DNA of 64,000 nt from Brachycybe producta. Taxonomy: Eukaryota; Arthropoda; Diplopoda; Playtdesmida; Andrognathidae. Positions 47,401 through 57,140 of the stretch are shown piece after piece. The position numbers were made by a program, and so were the translations under genes. The stretch is from NCBI GenBank assembly GCA_036925085.1, contig JAUPFP010000001.1, positions 21,797,437-21,861,436 on the forward strand, in the 5' to 3' direction. Position 1 is the first letter of the stretch, and each line of letters starts with the position of its first letter. A model generated the notes under the pieces. That model saw nothing but the letters and a program-made list of their open reading frames with translations. It was not told where the DNA came from and did not search any database.

Positions 47401-50400
47401 TACTGCGGCCCAGCTGCTTCTTTTGGTAAACAGATTTCGTCGTTTCTCTCGCGTATTCGTCAATCGTCACTTTTGACGGTTTTGTTTTCTAATTGTTTCA
47501 GTTTTACCGAAATGCGTCACTTTTAATCGAACTTTTAAAGTGAAACAGGGAACGAAAGTTTCGATGCCGTGTCCGGCCGTCGGTGTTCCGACTCCGCAGT
47601 TTACTTGGCTTCAAGGGTCATTAAACTCTTTATTTTTCTCGGCTTTTCAGTGATTCAAATCTTGTTTTATTTTATGTTTTAAACTAGAAATCAGGAAGTT
47701 GTCGTTAAAGAACGGATTCAGATTCTTCCTGAAGATAAATCGCTCGTGATTAATAATGTGCAAAGCGAAGATGCTGGCAATTATAGCTGCCAGGTTAAGA
47801 ATGATTTTGGAGACGATCAAGTGAATCACGTAGTTGTCGTTCAAGGTGAATCACTCATTATATTTTTTTGTTAAAGCGTTTTACAAACTAGAATTTGTAA
47901 ATAAGATTGTCTTTCAAAAAAATATTTAGAAGTAATTTTAAAAAGAAATTCAAAGTTTACTAGAAACTATAATATTAACGACATAAGCTGAAAGTAATCT
48001 CGTGACGATATTTTTCAAAATAATTTTTTATTCCAATTTGAAAAAGTCCAACAAAAGAAATTTCAACTTTAAAATTTGTCAACATTTTTTTAAGATTAGG
48101 TCTGAGGTTTTTCAAGCTTCGATGAAAAGCATATTTTAAAAACATCGTTATGAAAACATTTTCTGTCTTATTCTTTGACTGTTCTAATTTCTTAAAAACA
48201 ATTTGAATTCTTTCTGAACGGTGCTTTTAAAAGCCAATTGTGTGTTTGTTGAGAATGACTGGAGACTCAAAGATTGAACACTTTTCATAAGAAACAAATC
48301 CTTTATTGTCTTTTACAATAGTTCCTCCTGCGGCTCCCATTCTTTCCGTTACGATGGCCACATTTAACTCGATCGGTTTAAGATGGAAACCTCGTGCGAA
48401 CGGAGACAGTCCCATTCAAGGTTTAATTAAAAACACATCCTCGAATAATAATCGTTTACTTATCATATTTATATTTAAGCTCACTTGAATTCTCACTTAT
48501 TCATCGTGTTTTTCAGCGTATTTTTTTGAGAGAAAAAATGTTGATAACTTTTTAAAATAAACTTTTTATCTCCGTTTGAAAATGTCCAAATTTTACGAGA
48601 CGATTTTGGCCAAATTTCAAGTGAAAAAAATAACGAAAATGGAGAATTTTAAATAGCCATAAAAATATATTTTAAACCAAATATTAAGGTGAAGTTTTTC
48701 TATTTAGAAAAAAAAAGTATTGAAAACGTTTTGGAAACTAGAAGAGTATAATATCTTAAAGATGGCAAAATTTTAGTTTTTGAACTTTTTTCGCTCAACT
48801 TGAAATTAAAAGCGAAAATGGAAAATTTCAAACATGCCGGAAAAAGTTCATTTTAAAATATATCAATGTTAAAAATTATATTAAGCTGGAATTCCTCTAT
48901 TTAGACAAAAAATATTGAAAACGTTTTAGAAACTAGAAGAGTATAATATTTTAAAAATGGCAAAATTTTTAGTTTTTGAACTGAAAAGTACTGGAAGTCT
49001 TTGAAAGATACTGGAAATCGTTCATTTTAAAAGATATCAATATAAAAATAACTCGTCTAGTTTATTTATTAATTTTTCGCCTGAAAGACAGCATAACCAG
49101 AGTTCGAGAGACGCGTTTACACTTTAAAACCTTAACGTAATACATTTTTTTTCTAAGGATTCGTTTTACGTTATAAACCGGAGATCGGACCGTGGGAAAC
49201 CATCGAACTTCAACCTTACCACGATTCTCACACTTTGAGAAACCTTCGTTGCGGAACGTCATACGAAATAACCATTTCGGCAGCGAATGAAGTTGGATCC
49301 GGAGACAATTCCGACGTTCTCACGGTGTCGACAGACGGTGGTGGTTAGTCTCGAGGAGTAGTTAGTATTGATAGAGAATCTAGTTTTTTTTGGAATATTT
49401 TTTTTCTTTGTATCTTAGTTCCTGTGGCTCCTCCTGTTGCGCAATTGATCGAAGAGTCGACAACTCACGTAACTCTTCATTTGGACTCTTGGGTCACGAA
49501 TGGATGTCCCATTTTATATTTCACCGTTGAATACAAGTCGAGACGAGCCAACACTTGGACTCTAGCCTCGAAGGGAATTCGTCCGAACCAACGTATGCTC
49601 GTCGTAGCTGATCTGACCGCAGATGCTTGGTACACTTTACGAATGACAGCGCACAGTACGGCCGGAACGACGGTCACTGAATACGATTTCTCAACTGTCT
49701 CTCTCGACGAAGGTTTAGGTTCGACCGATGAAATTTCTTACAATCGGCGTTTATATATATTTTTATTTATTTGTTTTTATAAGGAGGAGATTTCAAAATC
49801 AACGATTTGCAGGAAATAACCGGTGTTATTCCTTATGTGGATTTTCCAACTTTTGGTCCTATTTTGATTTGTGCTACCGTAATCATAATTTGTTTGGTCG
49901 GAACTTTGATTTGGGTTCGCCGGCGACGTAACGAACAAGATGCAAAAGGTCTTTTAGTTGTGCTTTTTTTAAATTAATGGCTGCATTAAGTTTCAGTAAG
50001 ACTCTTACGGTGGTTTTACAGTGTAAAACGCCTCACGAACTCTTGTTTGTTCTGTCTTGCAGGTGCAAAATGAAGAGAAATTAGAGTGTTTTAGAAACTC
50101 GAAGGGTAGCTTAAACACTTAAGGCTAAAACTTTTTATTTCGGTTTGAAAATGACCCAAATTTAAGCAGAAAGATCTTTTTTTTTAAATATTTGTTTATA
50201 AAAAGCTCATTTTGAAAGATATCATCATAAAAATACCCTGAAGTTATTGAGCTACCCTTCTAGTCTCTAAAACACTTTCTTAGTTTCCCCGTAATTTGGC
50301 TCTTCTGAAAAACCGAATAATCAAGAGTTTGGAAATCAGCTGTTCATAAACCTTTTGTTCGGCTTTTTTTTTAGCAGCTAAAGAGACAACCGATGTCCGA

Positions 50401-52507
50401 GAAGGACAAGCGAATCCTCCGACACGATCAACACTTAGGAGTCTACGTAGATCGGCCGGAGGAAACGGCGATGGAGCAGGTAAATTATATGGACATTCTA
50501 GCAAGTTCGGTGCATTTCGGAAGATAATTTTGTATCATTTGCTTAAAAAGATTCGGATGACGATATTTCGCCGTATGCGATGGTTCGTTTATCGGACTTT
50601 CAACCCGGAACGTCTAAGTCGGCCGGTCACAGTTCAGGATCTGGGGTTTGTGACATTCTTTACGCTTAAAAGAGATTGTCAGTAGTTTGAATTGAACTGT
50701 TTTGGTTTGTTTTCAGTCGATGCGACATTCAGTTCCTGGTTGGCAACATCATAATCATCCTCCACCTGGTTTTGTCTCCGAGACATGTTACAATTGTAGA
50801 CAAATTTTATTTAAAAATTGCGTTTTTTTTTTACAGGCATGTTTGTTCATCATCAACCGACTGCTCCTCCGATGTCGGAATCATACGGAGCTGGAGGAGG
50901 TTATCCACATGGTAAATTTTAAAGTTTCATCTTTCAAAGTTTTTCGTATGTTTCTCGCGTTTTTATGAGACTAGAATGACAATTTTTGCTGACTTTTTTG
51001 TTTAAAATAAAAGGTATGATGATGGGTGGTGGAGGTGGTGTAAAAGGAGGCCCTCAGTGTCAGGCATATGCCCAACCTCTAAAGGGAAACAAGAAAGGAT
51101 CGTCTGGAACTCATCCTCCGAGAGCTCAGGGCCATCACTCTGGGTCCGTTTCGTTTTTGTTTAGATGTCATAACGCCCTTGCCGCTTTTTCTAACATAAA
51201 GTATTTAATGTTTAAAGACCCTCATCGGAAACAACGTTCGTGTTTCCACCGGCTCCGGACGGTGATTACGATCCGCCACCGGAGTTTAAATGGTAATTTA
51301 TTAATTATTTTTATTTTAACTTATGAATTTGGATTTAATCATACAGACTTTTCAGAATTTTGGACAAGTAAATTACAAATTTTTTTAGAAGTTTTGATTA
51401 TAATTTACAAAGTTTGTAGAATTGTGTACAAAATTTTAAGAAATTTTAATAAAGTTTTTAAGAAATTTTAATAAAGTTTTTAAAATTTGAATACAATTTT
51501 TTAGAAATTTGAATAAAATTTTTAGAAATTGGAATAAAATTTTTAGAAATTGGAATAAAATTTTTAGAAATTGGAATAAAAAATTTAGAAATTTGAATAA
51601 CATTTTTAGAAATTGGATTACAAATTTTAGAAACTGGATTACAAATTTTAGAAACTGGAATAAAAACTTTAGAAACTGGAATACAATTTTTAGAAATTTG
51701 AATACAATTTTTTTAAAATTTGAATACAATTTTTTAGAAATTTGAATAACATTTTTAGAAATTGGATTACAAATTTTAGAAACTGGAATACAAATTTTAA
51801 AAACTGGAATAAAAACTTTAGAAACTGGAATACAATTTTTAGAAATTTGAATACAATTTTTTTAAAATTTGAATACAATTTTTTAGAAATTTGAATAACA
51901 TTTTTAGAAATTGGATTACAAATTTTAAAAACTGGAATAAAAACTTTAGAAACTGGAATACAATTTTTAGAAATTTGAATACAATTTTTTTAAAATTTGA
52001 ATACAATTTTTTAGAAATTTGAATAACATTTTTAGAAATTGGATTACAAATTTTAGAAACTGGAATACAAATTTTAAAAACTGGAATAAAAACTTTAGAA
52101 ACTGGAATACAATTTTTAGAAATTTGAATACAATTTTTTTAAAATTTGAATACAATTTTTTAGAAATTTGAATAACATTTTTAGAAATTGGATTACAAAT
52201 TTTAGAAACTGGAATACAAATTTTAGAAATTGGATTACAAATTTTAAAAACTGGAATAAAAATTTTAGAAACTGGATTACAAATTTTAGAAACTGGAATA
52301 AACATTTTAGAAACTGGAATACAATTTTTAGAAATTCAAATGAAACAATAGAAAATTTTAGAATTTTTTAAAAATCTGAAAACAACCTTAATTGAAAATT
52401 TTCATAATTTTCCTGAAAATTTCTAAGAGTTTCTCAAAATAGTCAATTTTGACTTGTTTTTTGTTTTTTTTTCTTCTGATTTTTTCAGGCCGTTTACCAG
52501 ACAGTAA
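29472..52507 (+). CDS. Dscam: Dscam, arthropod-type Down syndrome cell adhesion molecule
   Basis: Dscam is a type I membrane homophilic receptor used in neuronal self-recognition and, in arthropods, linked to immunity. I can place 39 exons: signal peptide, Ig1-6, five alternative Ig7 exons, Ig8-9, FN3 1-4, Ig10, FN3 5-6, transmembrane, and a cytoplasmic tail. With one Ig7 chosen the joined frame is about 1815 residues, without an internal stop, and every intron phase matches. Most domain borders are phase 1, as is usual for Ig/FN3 genes. Exon 1 (29472-29532) starts MFPVCVFALFLTFY, a signal peptide. Ig1 (30893-31201) carries the Dscam hallmark GPEFVSEPPSRSDFSN and FRAEHFRPDVH. Individual blocks are listed separately. 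The cytoplasmic tail ends WPFTRQ and stop at 52505-52507. The 9-4-1-2 order separates it from Sidekick and contactins. Confidence 0.95.
30488..30791. mobile_element. Palindromic MITE, family C, in Dscam intron 1
   Basis: The ends read TAGGGTCCGGATTTTCATGC and GCATGAAAATCCGAACCCTA, an almost perfect inverted pair. A second, left-truncated copy lies at about 30230-30436. A family A palindrome precedes both at 29940-30135. Together they fill most of the 1.36 kb intron after the signal-peptide exon. Confidence 0.82.
30893..37001 (+). CDS. Dscam: Dscam exons for Ig1 to Ig6
   Basis: Ig1 30893-31201; Ig2 32188-32349 and 32830-32979; Ig3 33216-33336 and 33422-33594; Ig4 34395-34670; Ig5 34738-35037; Ig6 36664-36774 and 36840-37001. 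Each domain has the Ig cysteine pair and core Trp (for example LECSAR, VVWTLLDG and YRCVASNAAG in Ig1). Ig2 begins DEYAINGNTAMLKCHIPSF, typical of Dscam. Ig2, Ig3 and Ig6 are split in mid-domain, as in insect Dscam. In insect Dscam1 the first half of Ig2 and the first half of Ig3 are the variable exons; here only one copy of each is seen. Large introns hold repeats: 31300-32080 is an AT-rich degenerate tandem (GGCATAATTTTTGTTAAAA), and 33650-34170 is an array of GTTTTAGAAACTAGAAGAG units. Confidence 0.93.
31290..32090. repeat. AT-rich degenerate tandem repeat, Dscam Ig1-Ig2 intron
   Basis: About 25 imperfect units of 28-35 bp with the core GCATAATTTTTGTTAAAAAT then ATTCAAAAA. Extremely AT-rich, no frame. 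Confidence 0.8.
32440..32690. repeat. Family A palindrome inside the Ig2 intron
   Basis: GTGTTTTAGAAACTAGAAGG at the left and CTTCTAGTTTCTAAAACAC at the right are exact complements over 19 bp. TGATATCTTTCAAAATAAAC and a degenerate complement lie inside. One of the best preserved copies of the family. Confidence 0.85.
33650..34170. repeat. About 62-bp tandem repeat, Ig3-Ig4 intron
   Basis: About eight units of roughly 55-65 bp, each containing GTTTTAGAAACTAGAAG then AGTAAAATG and TTTAAGAGGGAATTTA. The unit again derives from the end of the family A palindrome. Confidence 0.8.
35427..35514. repeat. 88-nt hairpin in Dscam Ig5-Ig6 intron
   Basis: The left arm has CTACAAAGGCACCAGGTACA and GGTAGGCTCAACT; the right arm has AGTTGAGCCTACC and TTGTGCCTTTGTAG. 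The loop is short (TGAGCC). The flanks CTCTAAAAT and ATTTTAGAG extend the stem. The size is that of a microRNA precursor, but a small MITE is equally possible. Confidence 0.7.
35860..36190. mobile_element. TIR element with GGGTCCAGA ends
   Basis: The left end AGGTGGGTCCAGAGACTCC is followed by AGACTAGAACAGA; the right end is TCTGTTCTAGTCTGGACCCG. The inverted match and a length of about 330 bp suggest a non-autonomous DNA transposon. The interior repeats GAACATGTTTG. No transposase. A short open frame across it is not conserved. Confidence 0.65.
37123..37429. mobile_element. Palindromic MITE, family C, Ig6-Ig7 intron
   Basis: The ends GCTCGGATTTTTATGC and GCATAAAAATCCGAGC are an exact inverted pair. 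The copy lies 120 bp after the Ig6 donor. From 37930 to 38340 a second element similar to 899-1370 occupies the same intron, ending GCGCCGTCCATGGAGAC and AAAGCCACCTT. Confidence 0.8.
38699..38986 (+). CDS. Dscam: Dscam alternative exon Ig7.1
   Basis: Encodes one whole Ig domain in 288 bp, entered and left in phase 1. It begins VPPKILPFAFQDELLREGMR and has the first cysteine in LQCVVSEGD, the core in IEWLKDG and the second in YTCIARNTAG, ending QLSVNG. The GMR and VVSEGD-type motifs match Ig7 of insect Dscam, which is also encoded by alternative whole-domain exons. The acceptor is CTTTCAG and the donor GTAATT. Confidence 0.93.
39018..39305 (+). CDS. Dscam: Dscam alternative exon Ig7.2
   Basis: 288 bp, phase 1-1, separated from Ig7.1 by only 31 bp. 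It begins ALPKIIPFAFQDDQNFKGMR, with ITCAVSQGDLP, FSWLKDS and YTCVASNLAG. The WLKDG motif reads WLKDS here, and the first residue is Ala (G/CA) where most copies have Val. Confidence 0.93.
39346..39633 (+). CDS. Dscam: Dscam alternative exon Ig7.3
   Basis: 288 bp, phase 1-1, after a 40-bp intron. It begins VRPKIMPFSFQDQKFSIGGN and has VCMLTEGDPP, FSWTKDGLP and YTCSVRNTAA. It is the most divergent copy around the first strand: it lacks the GM-R motif and has WTKDG in place of WLKDG. Confidence 0.93.
39681..39968 (+). CDS. Dscam: Dscam alternative exon Ig7.4
   Basis: 288 bp, phase 1-1, after a 47-bp intron. It begins VAPKIVPFSFGGDHYFVGIL, then ITCVVYQGDLP, IQWLKDGLP and YTCIARNAAA. The usual FQDE is replaced by FGGDH. 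Confidence 0.93.
40033..40320 (+). CDS. Dscam: Dscam alternative exon Ig7.5
   Basis: 288 bp, phase 1-1, after a 64-bp intron whose acceptor is ATGTGAAG, preceded by a GTTTTTCTTTT tract. It begins VPPKIVPFSFQDEQLVAGMF, then VSCVVSRGDLPL, MTWLKDGSP and YSCFVSNTAA. It is followed by a 1.6 kb intron before Ig8. Confidence 0.93.
40321..41919. other. Intron after the Ig7 array: GCCCTAAAG repeats and a family B element
   Basis: From 40731 to 40910 there are several TTTGCCCTAAAG words on the plus strand (40732, 40772, 40824) and one inverted copy. The 14-mer TGCCCTAAAGACAC at 40735-40748 is exactly complementary to 40869-40882. A family B TIR element spans 41189-41573 (GGCCGGATCCAGATTCAAGC at the left). 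No sixth Ig7 exon is seen. Confidence 0.65.
41920..44130 (+). CDS. Dscam: Dscam exons for Ig8 and Ig9
   Basis: Ig8: 41920-42042 (VPPFWSVRPNYEVAA, LHCQAEGFPKPTITW) and 42868-43020 (FPNGTLLISSI, EGYYVCKANNGIG). Ig9: 43089-43236 (DPPVIVYKSDNQT, LSCVTKGDLPLNITW) and 43982-44130 (RYKIKEDQ, YTCTAQNAYGEDNA). Phases fit: 1-1, 1-1, 1-2 and 2-1. The motif NGIGVGLDEI in Ig8 and NAYGEDNAVM in Ig9 resemble insect Dscam at the same places. The Ig9 intron contains a hairpin at 43733-43856. Confidence 0.92.
43733..43856. repeat. Strong hairpin in the Ig9 intron
   Basis: Arms 43748-43791 and 43807-43850 are complementary over about 44 bp with few mismatches (CATCGTAATGTATTTTCTAT against ATATAAAATACATTACGATG; GGCAACCTTGGCACAC against GTGTGCCAAGGTTG). 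The loop is about 15 nt. It is either a small MITE or a microRNA-like precursor. Confidence 0.78.
44205..47425 (+). CDS. Dscam: Dscam exons for FN3 domains 1 to 4
   Basis: FN3-1: 44205-44336 (DPPLGMSVVD, VKVSWKEPFDGNSP) and 44407-44562 (TYFFRMFAENIFGQS). FN3-2: one exon 45261-45575 (GPPKNVDVQALD, VSWQPPA, YAIVVQAFNDIGKGP). FN3-3: 45644-45790 and 46683-46835 (NYSIQVVAFTLAGDG). FN3-4: 46950-47089 and 47275-47425 (KFWVTASSVLGEG). The conserved FN3 Trp and Tyr, and the small-residue turn near the end (AENIFG, AFNDIG, AFTLAG, ASSVLG), are visible in all four. FN3-4 is split in phase 0, the others in phase 1. The FN3-3 intron (45800-46650) holds a tandem of about 155 bp with CGTTTAACACGAAAACGG. Confidence 0.92.
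44563..45260. other. Dscam intron between FN3-1 and FN3-2
   Basis: Contains CTAGTGGCGCCGTCTATTGC and ATGGACAAAATAAATGTTC near 44938, similar to the ends of the elements at 899 and 38282. There is also a short hairpin at 45143-45187 (AAGGCTAAAGGTTGGCTC against GAGCCAACCTTCGGCCTT). No exon seen. Confidence 0.55.
45960..46640. repeat. About 155-bp tandem repeat, FN3-3 intron
   Basis: Four to five degenerate units, each with CGTTTAACACGAAAACGGAT then AACATGAAA and TTTTGTGTTAAACGGTTTCCA. Spacing between the CGTTTA cores is about 150-165 bp. Noncoding. Confidence 0.75.
47502..49712 (+). CDS. Dscam: Dscam exons for Ig10, FN3-5 and FN3-6
   Basis: Ig10: 47502-47616 (VKQGTKVSMPCPAVGVPTP, FTWLQG) and 47688-47845 (SEDAGNYSCQVKNDFGDD). 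FN3-5: 48322-48420 (VPPAAPILSVTMATFNSIG) and 49158-49343 (YEITISAANEVGSGDNS). FN3-6: single exon 49419-49712 (VPVAPPVAQLIEES, ILYFTVEYKSR, WYTLRMTAHSTAGTT). An Ig domain between FN3-4 and FN3-5 is the signature of Dscam. The 737-bp intron in FN3-5 contains two short repeats with GTTTTAGAAACTAGAAGAG. Confidence 0.93.
49784..52507 (+). CDS. Dscam: Dscam transmembrane and cytoplasmic exons
   Basis: Exon 49784-49948 encodes the juxtamembrane segment, the transmembrane helix PILICATVIIICLVGTLIWV and the stop-transfer RRRRNEQDAK. Tail exons: 50375-50479, 50551-50645, 50717-50768, 50837-50911, 51014-51143, 51218-51292 and 52489-52507. The tail is low in complexity: SPYAMVRLSDFQPG, a Pro/His-rich part (HHNHPPPG), a Gly/Met run (GMMMGGGGGVKGG) and a proline-rich FPPAPDGDYDPPPEF. 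The small tail exons are candidates for alternative splicing. The last exon gives WPFTRQ and stop. Skipping or a different phase would give other ends, so the C-terminus is less sure than the rest. Confidence 0.85.
51420..52345. repeat. Nested minisatellite in last Dscam intron
   Basis: The basic unit is about 21 bp (AATTTTTAGAAATTGGAATA and close variants). It is organised into higher-order blocks of about 130-180 bp that recur several times between 51680 and 52330; the segment ATTTTTTTAAAATTTGAATA marks each block at about 51707, 51857, 51986 and 52135. Plus-strand and minus-strand frames read out as Asn/Phe-rich and Phe/Leu-rich repeats; these are by-products. Confidence 0.92.
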
Positions 52508-55500
52508 AATTCAAGATAAAGGTAGTAATTGGACACGAATAATTTTTTTTTAACGATTATTACAATTTCAAATTATCTTTAAATAGGCCTAGGATGTTTT
52601 TTTAGATAATTATTTTAGCTTGTGCTTATTTATATATCGCATATTATTCAATTTATAATATTTGTTGTTAATGCACTCGCAGCAGTTTTATGAACTCGTA
52701 AAAAGAAAAAAAAAAGATTCACCGAGACCGAGGTTCGGTGGCGTAGCTCATCGTAACAAATTCGAGCAAATCATTCTCGTGCGCCAATCGCTAAAAAACA
52801 GGTCGCCGTTAGATGTATTTTTTATTTTTTAAAATTTTATTTCTAAATTTAAACGATTAATAATAAATTAATATTAATTAATAAAACAATCAGAAAAAAA
52901 ATGTATTTTCAGTAGCAAAAAAAAAAATCCTTAGTTTGTGTTCTAGTCCGGATAAGGCTATGTTGGATGCTAGTTTGTAGCCTCTAACAAGGTCCTTTGC
53001 CTGAAAAATGCATTTTTATCTCAATTACTACTTAGAAAAAATTAAGAATTTTATTTTGTGGTGACGAAGATTTATTCTTGCGATGCTGAAACCTAAGCTA
53101 CGCCACTGGATCGGTTTGGAACACCGTATGGTCTCGTCACACATAACAGTGCCGTATCAGTGACGCCTATTCACACATATCCGTACAATTTTGAGTCAGT
53201 GATCTTTCGAGATGGCAAAGTCCGTGAAACCGTAGAAACATCGGTAGTGATGATATAGAATATCACAGTACGGATACTGAACTGAGATTGAAGGTTAAAG
53301 TACGGACACTGAGCCGGACTGGTGACCGTAAACGTGTCAATTGAAATCTCAAGAAACGATATTTCTCATCACTGACACTGAAGGCGACTTCACGGAACTG
53401 AGCGGACACGTCATATCACTTGTATGTGTGAATAGACCATTATTGGGAACCGAACCCGGTTCTGCTACCGCGACACGTGCTCTTGATGTTCGAATAGTAT
53501 CGAAATTTTTCTAGTTTAATTGGTTATTTTTAGTTGCCAACTAGGAGGGGAAAAAACCCCTAAAAATGTGATATTTTATTTCTCTTTTTTTTTAGTCATA
53601 TACAATCTAGTTTTACATTTTTTACAATTTATTTTATTATATGTCGTGTAAATTTTACAATTTTTACGATAAACCCGTGACATTCGAAAAGACTATGCTT
53701 AAAACGAAGCTAAACTTAAAACGTTTAGAGACAACTTCAAGTAAAAAGTGAAAGTTTGTTTTATAGAAAAAAAATAGCGAAATTAACAACAAAAAAGCAT
53801 TTGGAATAAATTTAAAGATTGTTAAAAACTAGAATAATACATGAATGTACTAAACTTATTATGATTTTAGATATTTTTCCAAACTTCGATAGAAAGTTTT
53901 ATTTTGAAGGCCGGATTCACATCAATCTGACAAAACAGAAACTCAAAAGTGTTTCAAGACAAATTGGCGACAATTCTAAAACATTTATGCGACTTTTGTG
54001 GTTTGTTTTTTTGTTTCGTTTGCAATTTAACAAACTATTCCATGTCTCGGGCTCGAGTCGGTAAACATCAAAAGTGTTTGTGTTTTGTCTCGGTAATATG
54101 CAACATTTTTGCAACTGTTGTTTGTGCAATTGTGGACAATTAGTATTTAAAACAACAACAGAAAAGTTGCATAGTTTATGGTATAGAACTGCTATAGAAA
54201 CAAAAACAAAACCCAATTTGTTTGTGTTTTGTTACACAAATGTGTTGTAGTTTTGTCTCGAGTACTGCGAACAGTTGTTTGAGTTTTGTTTTGAAAATCT
54301 ACTTTTTTTTTCTGGCGTTTTTGTTGTTTTTGTCTCGAACTCATGTTGTACTTTTGTCAGCTTGATGTGGATCTGGCCTTAAAGATAGCATTTATAGAAA
54401 TGAAGTTTAGTTTATTTTTGGCTTTAGCTTTACCAATGGAACATTCCGTGCTATAGCTGAGTGTGGCCAATAGATGGCGACACCTCTACTTAGAGCTTAA
54501 TTAACACAGTTAAAACACGAAGTCAGTGATAACACAAATCATAGCCTTATAAAGAGAAATAGAAAGATAATATCAGGTAATAGGAATAAAGAGAACCTTG
54601 AAGAGAGGCTATGAAATTAAAGATTACATTTTTGGAAAATAAACTTTTAGTTTAAAAGTTTTGAAAACGAAATCCCTTATTTCTGTTTTTCACTTCAAGT
54701 TGGTTGAAATTTATATTTTTTTGTAAACTTTTATTTTAAACTATATTTCATTAAGAAAACATTTTAACTAGATACATTTACTATTCTAGTTTCTAACAAA
54801 CTTTAAATTTCGTCTTGAAGTTGCTTTTTTAAAATTATGTAATAAAAAAGTTGACCAGGAAAAAATTCATTTGCAGTCAAAAAGAACTTGGTTAAAGGCT
54901 AGATTTCTGAACGAAAAAAAAAAACAAGCCTCTGAATTCTAGCCTCTTACCAGGTTCTGGCTTCCTTAGTAAAGATTATTATAAAATTTTACATTATTTT
55001 GTAACAAATGATTACTTTTTTATTTTACAAAAGTTCGGTTCAATTTATATTTTTTTTCAACTAGGTTCGTTTACTATTCTAGTTTCTAACAAACTTTAAA
55101 TTTCGTCTTGAAGTTGCTTTTTTAAAATAATGAAATAAAAAAGTTGACCAGGAAAAAATTCATTTGCAGTCAAAAAGAACTTGGTTAAAGGCTAGATTTC
55201 TGAACAAGAAATCAAGACTCTAAATTCTAGCCTCTTACCAGGTTCTTTGTTAGAACAAAAGACTTTTTTTTTCTGGCTTCCTTAGTATTACATTATTTAC
55301 TTTTAATAGTTTCGTTTCGGAAGTTCGGAACAAATGATTACTTTATTTTACAAAAGTAGGGTTTAATTTTTATTGTTATTTTTCATTATCGTAAAAATTG
55401 TAATTTGTTTTAAACTATCGATGAAAAGGGCCACACACTTTTTTTGAGGATCATTAGATCAAAATATAAATCAAAAGCCGTTGCTTTTATTTATGTACTA

Positions 55501-56304
55501 GTCTATCTTTAAAAAATAATATGCCAAATGTTTTTTCTCTCACAAATTCTTCTTGTCTTTAATTATTAATCTCTTTTTAAAAAATTGATATTTGATTAGA
55601 TCTCAATAATAATACAATTGTTCGATGTGAAAGGGGCATTCAAATATCAATATCTTTAGTGTTATGATAAAATTTTACTAACTTTTTCTATGTCGTGTGG
55701 TCACTTTGTATATTCTGTGACATTGTGTGTGTGTGTGGTTCGTGTTTACGAATAAATGTCTTGTAGAAATGCAATTTTCGTACCCATTTCTAGTTTGGTT
55801 TTGCATTTTTATTTCATTTGTAGATTTTGACATTTGTAGGTTGGGACACCTGAAATTTTCAATGAATTAAGAAAAAAAAAACTAGAAAGTGTTATCGAAA
55901 CTAGAAGGGTTGCTCAATCACTTTAGCGTATTTTTTATATTGATATGATGATATCCTTCAAAATAAACTTTTTATAGACAATTATATATATATATATACT
56001 GTGTATGTATGTATGTGTGTGTGTGTTTAATGCTGTACAACCTTGAAGCACGTCGGAATTTATATACTGTAAATTCAAATGAATAAATGAACCACTTTTT
56101 CTCAAGGTCAACTATATGTTGCACTCACCCCATGATATTAAATTGGAGAGGGGAAAAGGTTGGAAAGTGTAGAAGGGGGAGAGAGAGAGAGAGAGAGAAA
56201 CGTGGAGGGAGAAAAAGTAGGAGGGGGTGACTGAAATTGAAATGAAAGGAGTAAAAAAGGAACAAACGACGCGCATGCGCACACCAGAAAAAAAAATGAA
56301 AAAC

Positions 56305-56555
56305 TCATTTTCTCTTTCAAATATAAAAAAGGGGCGGGGATAATAGTAGCAAAATTAAACTACAGTTTATCACAGGCAATTGTGCCCAGCATTAGAATTT
56401 CTTTTGCTCAACCCTTTTATGAACGTCATCAATTTCTAATTGGTTTGTTACTTGGTCTGACGTCATAAAAGGGCGGAGGAAAAGAAATTCTAATGCTGGG
56501 CACAATTGCCTGTGAATTTTGCTCCCGTCATTTATGACGGGTTACCCCACTAGTA
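56305..56555. mobile_element. Hairpin element, copy 2
   Basis: Second copy of the element at 12125-12380, with the same TCTCTTTCAAATATAAAAAA start and TTACCCCACTAGT end. Here the arms pair better: GGCAATTGTGCCCAGCATTA and TAATGCTGGGCACAATTGCC are exact complements over 20 bp. The better fit suggests this copy is younger than copy 1. A GA-rich microsatellite (GAGAGAGAGAGAGAGAG) lies just before it at 56181-56197. Confidence 0.8.
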
Positions 56556-56697
56556 TTTTTATAATTTTCGTTAATACAAAGTTTAATTTGAAATATATCA
56601 GCATAAGTATAATATTAAATGATTGAGCTACCCTTCTAGTTTCTATTACACTTTCAATTTTTTTCATAATTTGGTTCATGAAATGTAGAAAGAAGAA

Positions 56698-57140
56698 ATT
56701 GGAAAGTGTTTTAGAAACTAGAAAGGTGTAGCTCAATCACTTAAGGGCATTTTCATGTTGATATCTTTCAAAATAAGCTTTTTATGTCAGTTTGAAAATG
56801 ATCCAAGTGTAAACAAGAATATTTATTTTAATTTTTGTCTATAAAATGTTTATTTTGAAAGATATCACTAACAAAACACCTTTAAGTGATTGAGCTACCC
56901 TTCTAGTTTAGAAAACACTTTCTATTTCTTCGTCCTGTTGTTAATGACGTGTAGAAAGAAGAAATTGAAAGTGTTTTCTAAACTAGAAGGGTAGCTCAAT
57001 CACTTCAGGGTATTTTTATATTGATATCTTTCAAAATAAACATTATCTTTATATTAGAAAGTTTATTTTGAAAGATATCATCATAAAAATACCCTGAAGT
57101 GATTGAGCTACCCTTCTAGTTTCTAAAACACAGTCAAGTT
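56698..57140. repeat. Two well-preserved family A palindromes
   Basis: The first spans 56698-56928 and the second 56963-57135. In the second, CTAGAAGGGTAGCTCAATCA at the left and TGATTGAGCTACCCTTCTAG at the right are exact 20-bp complements. ATTGATATCTTTCAAAATAA is mirrored by TTTATTTTGAAAGATATCAT. A third, partial copy lies at 56570-56660. Confidence 0.85.

Noticed and set aside
51436-52371. Frames giving Asn/Phe-rich and Phe/Leu-rich repeat peptides on both strands
   Set aside because: They follow the AT-rich minisatellite. Both strands are open, and there are no splice or promoter signals.
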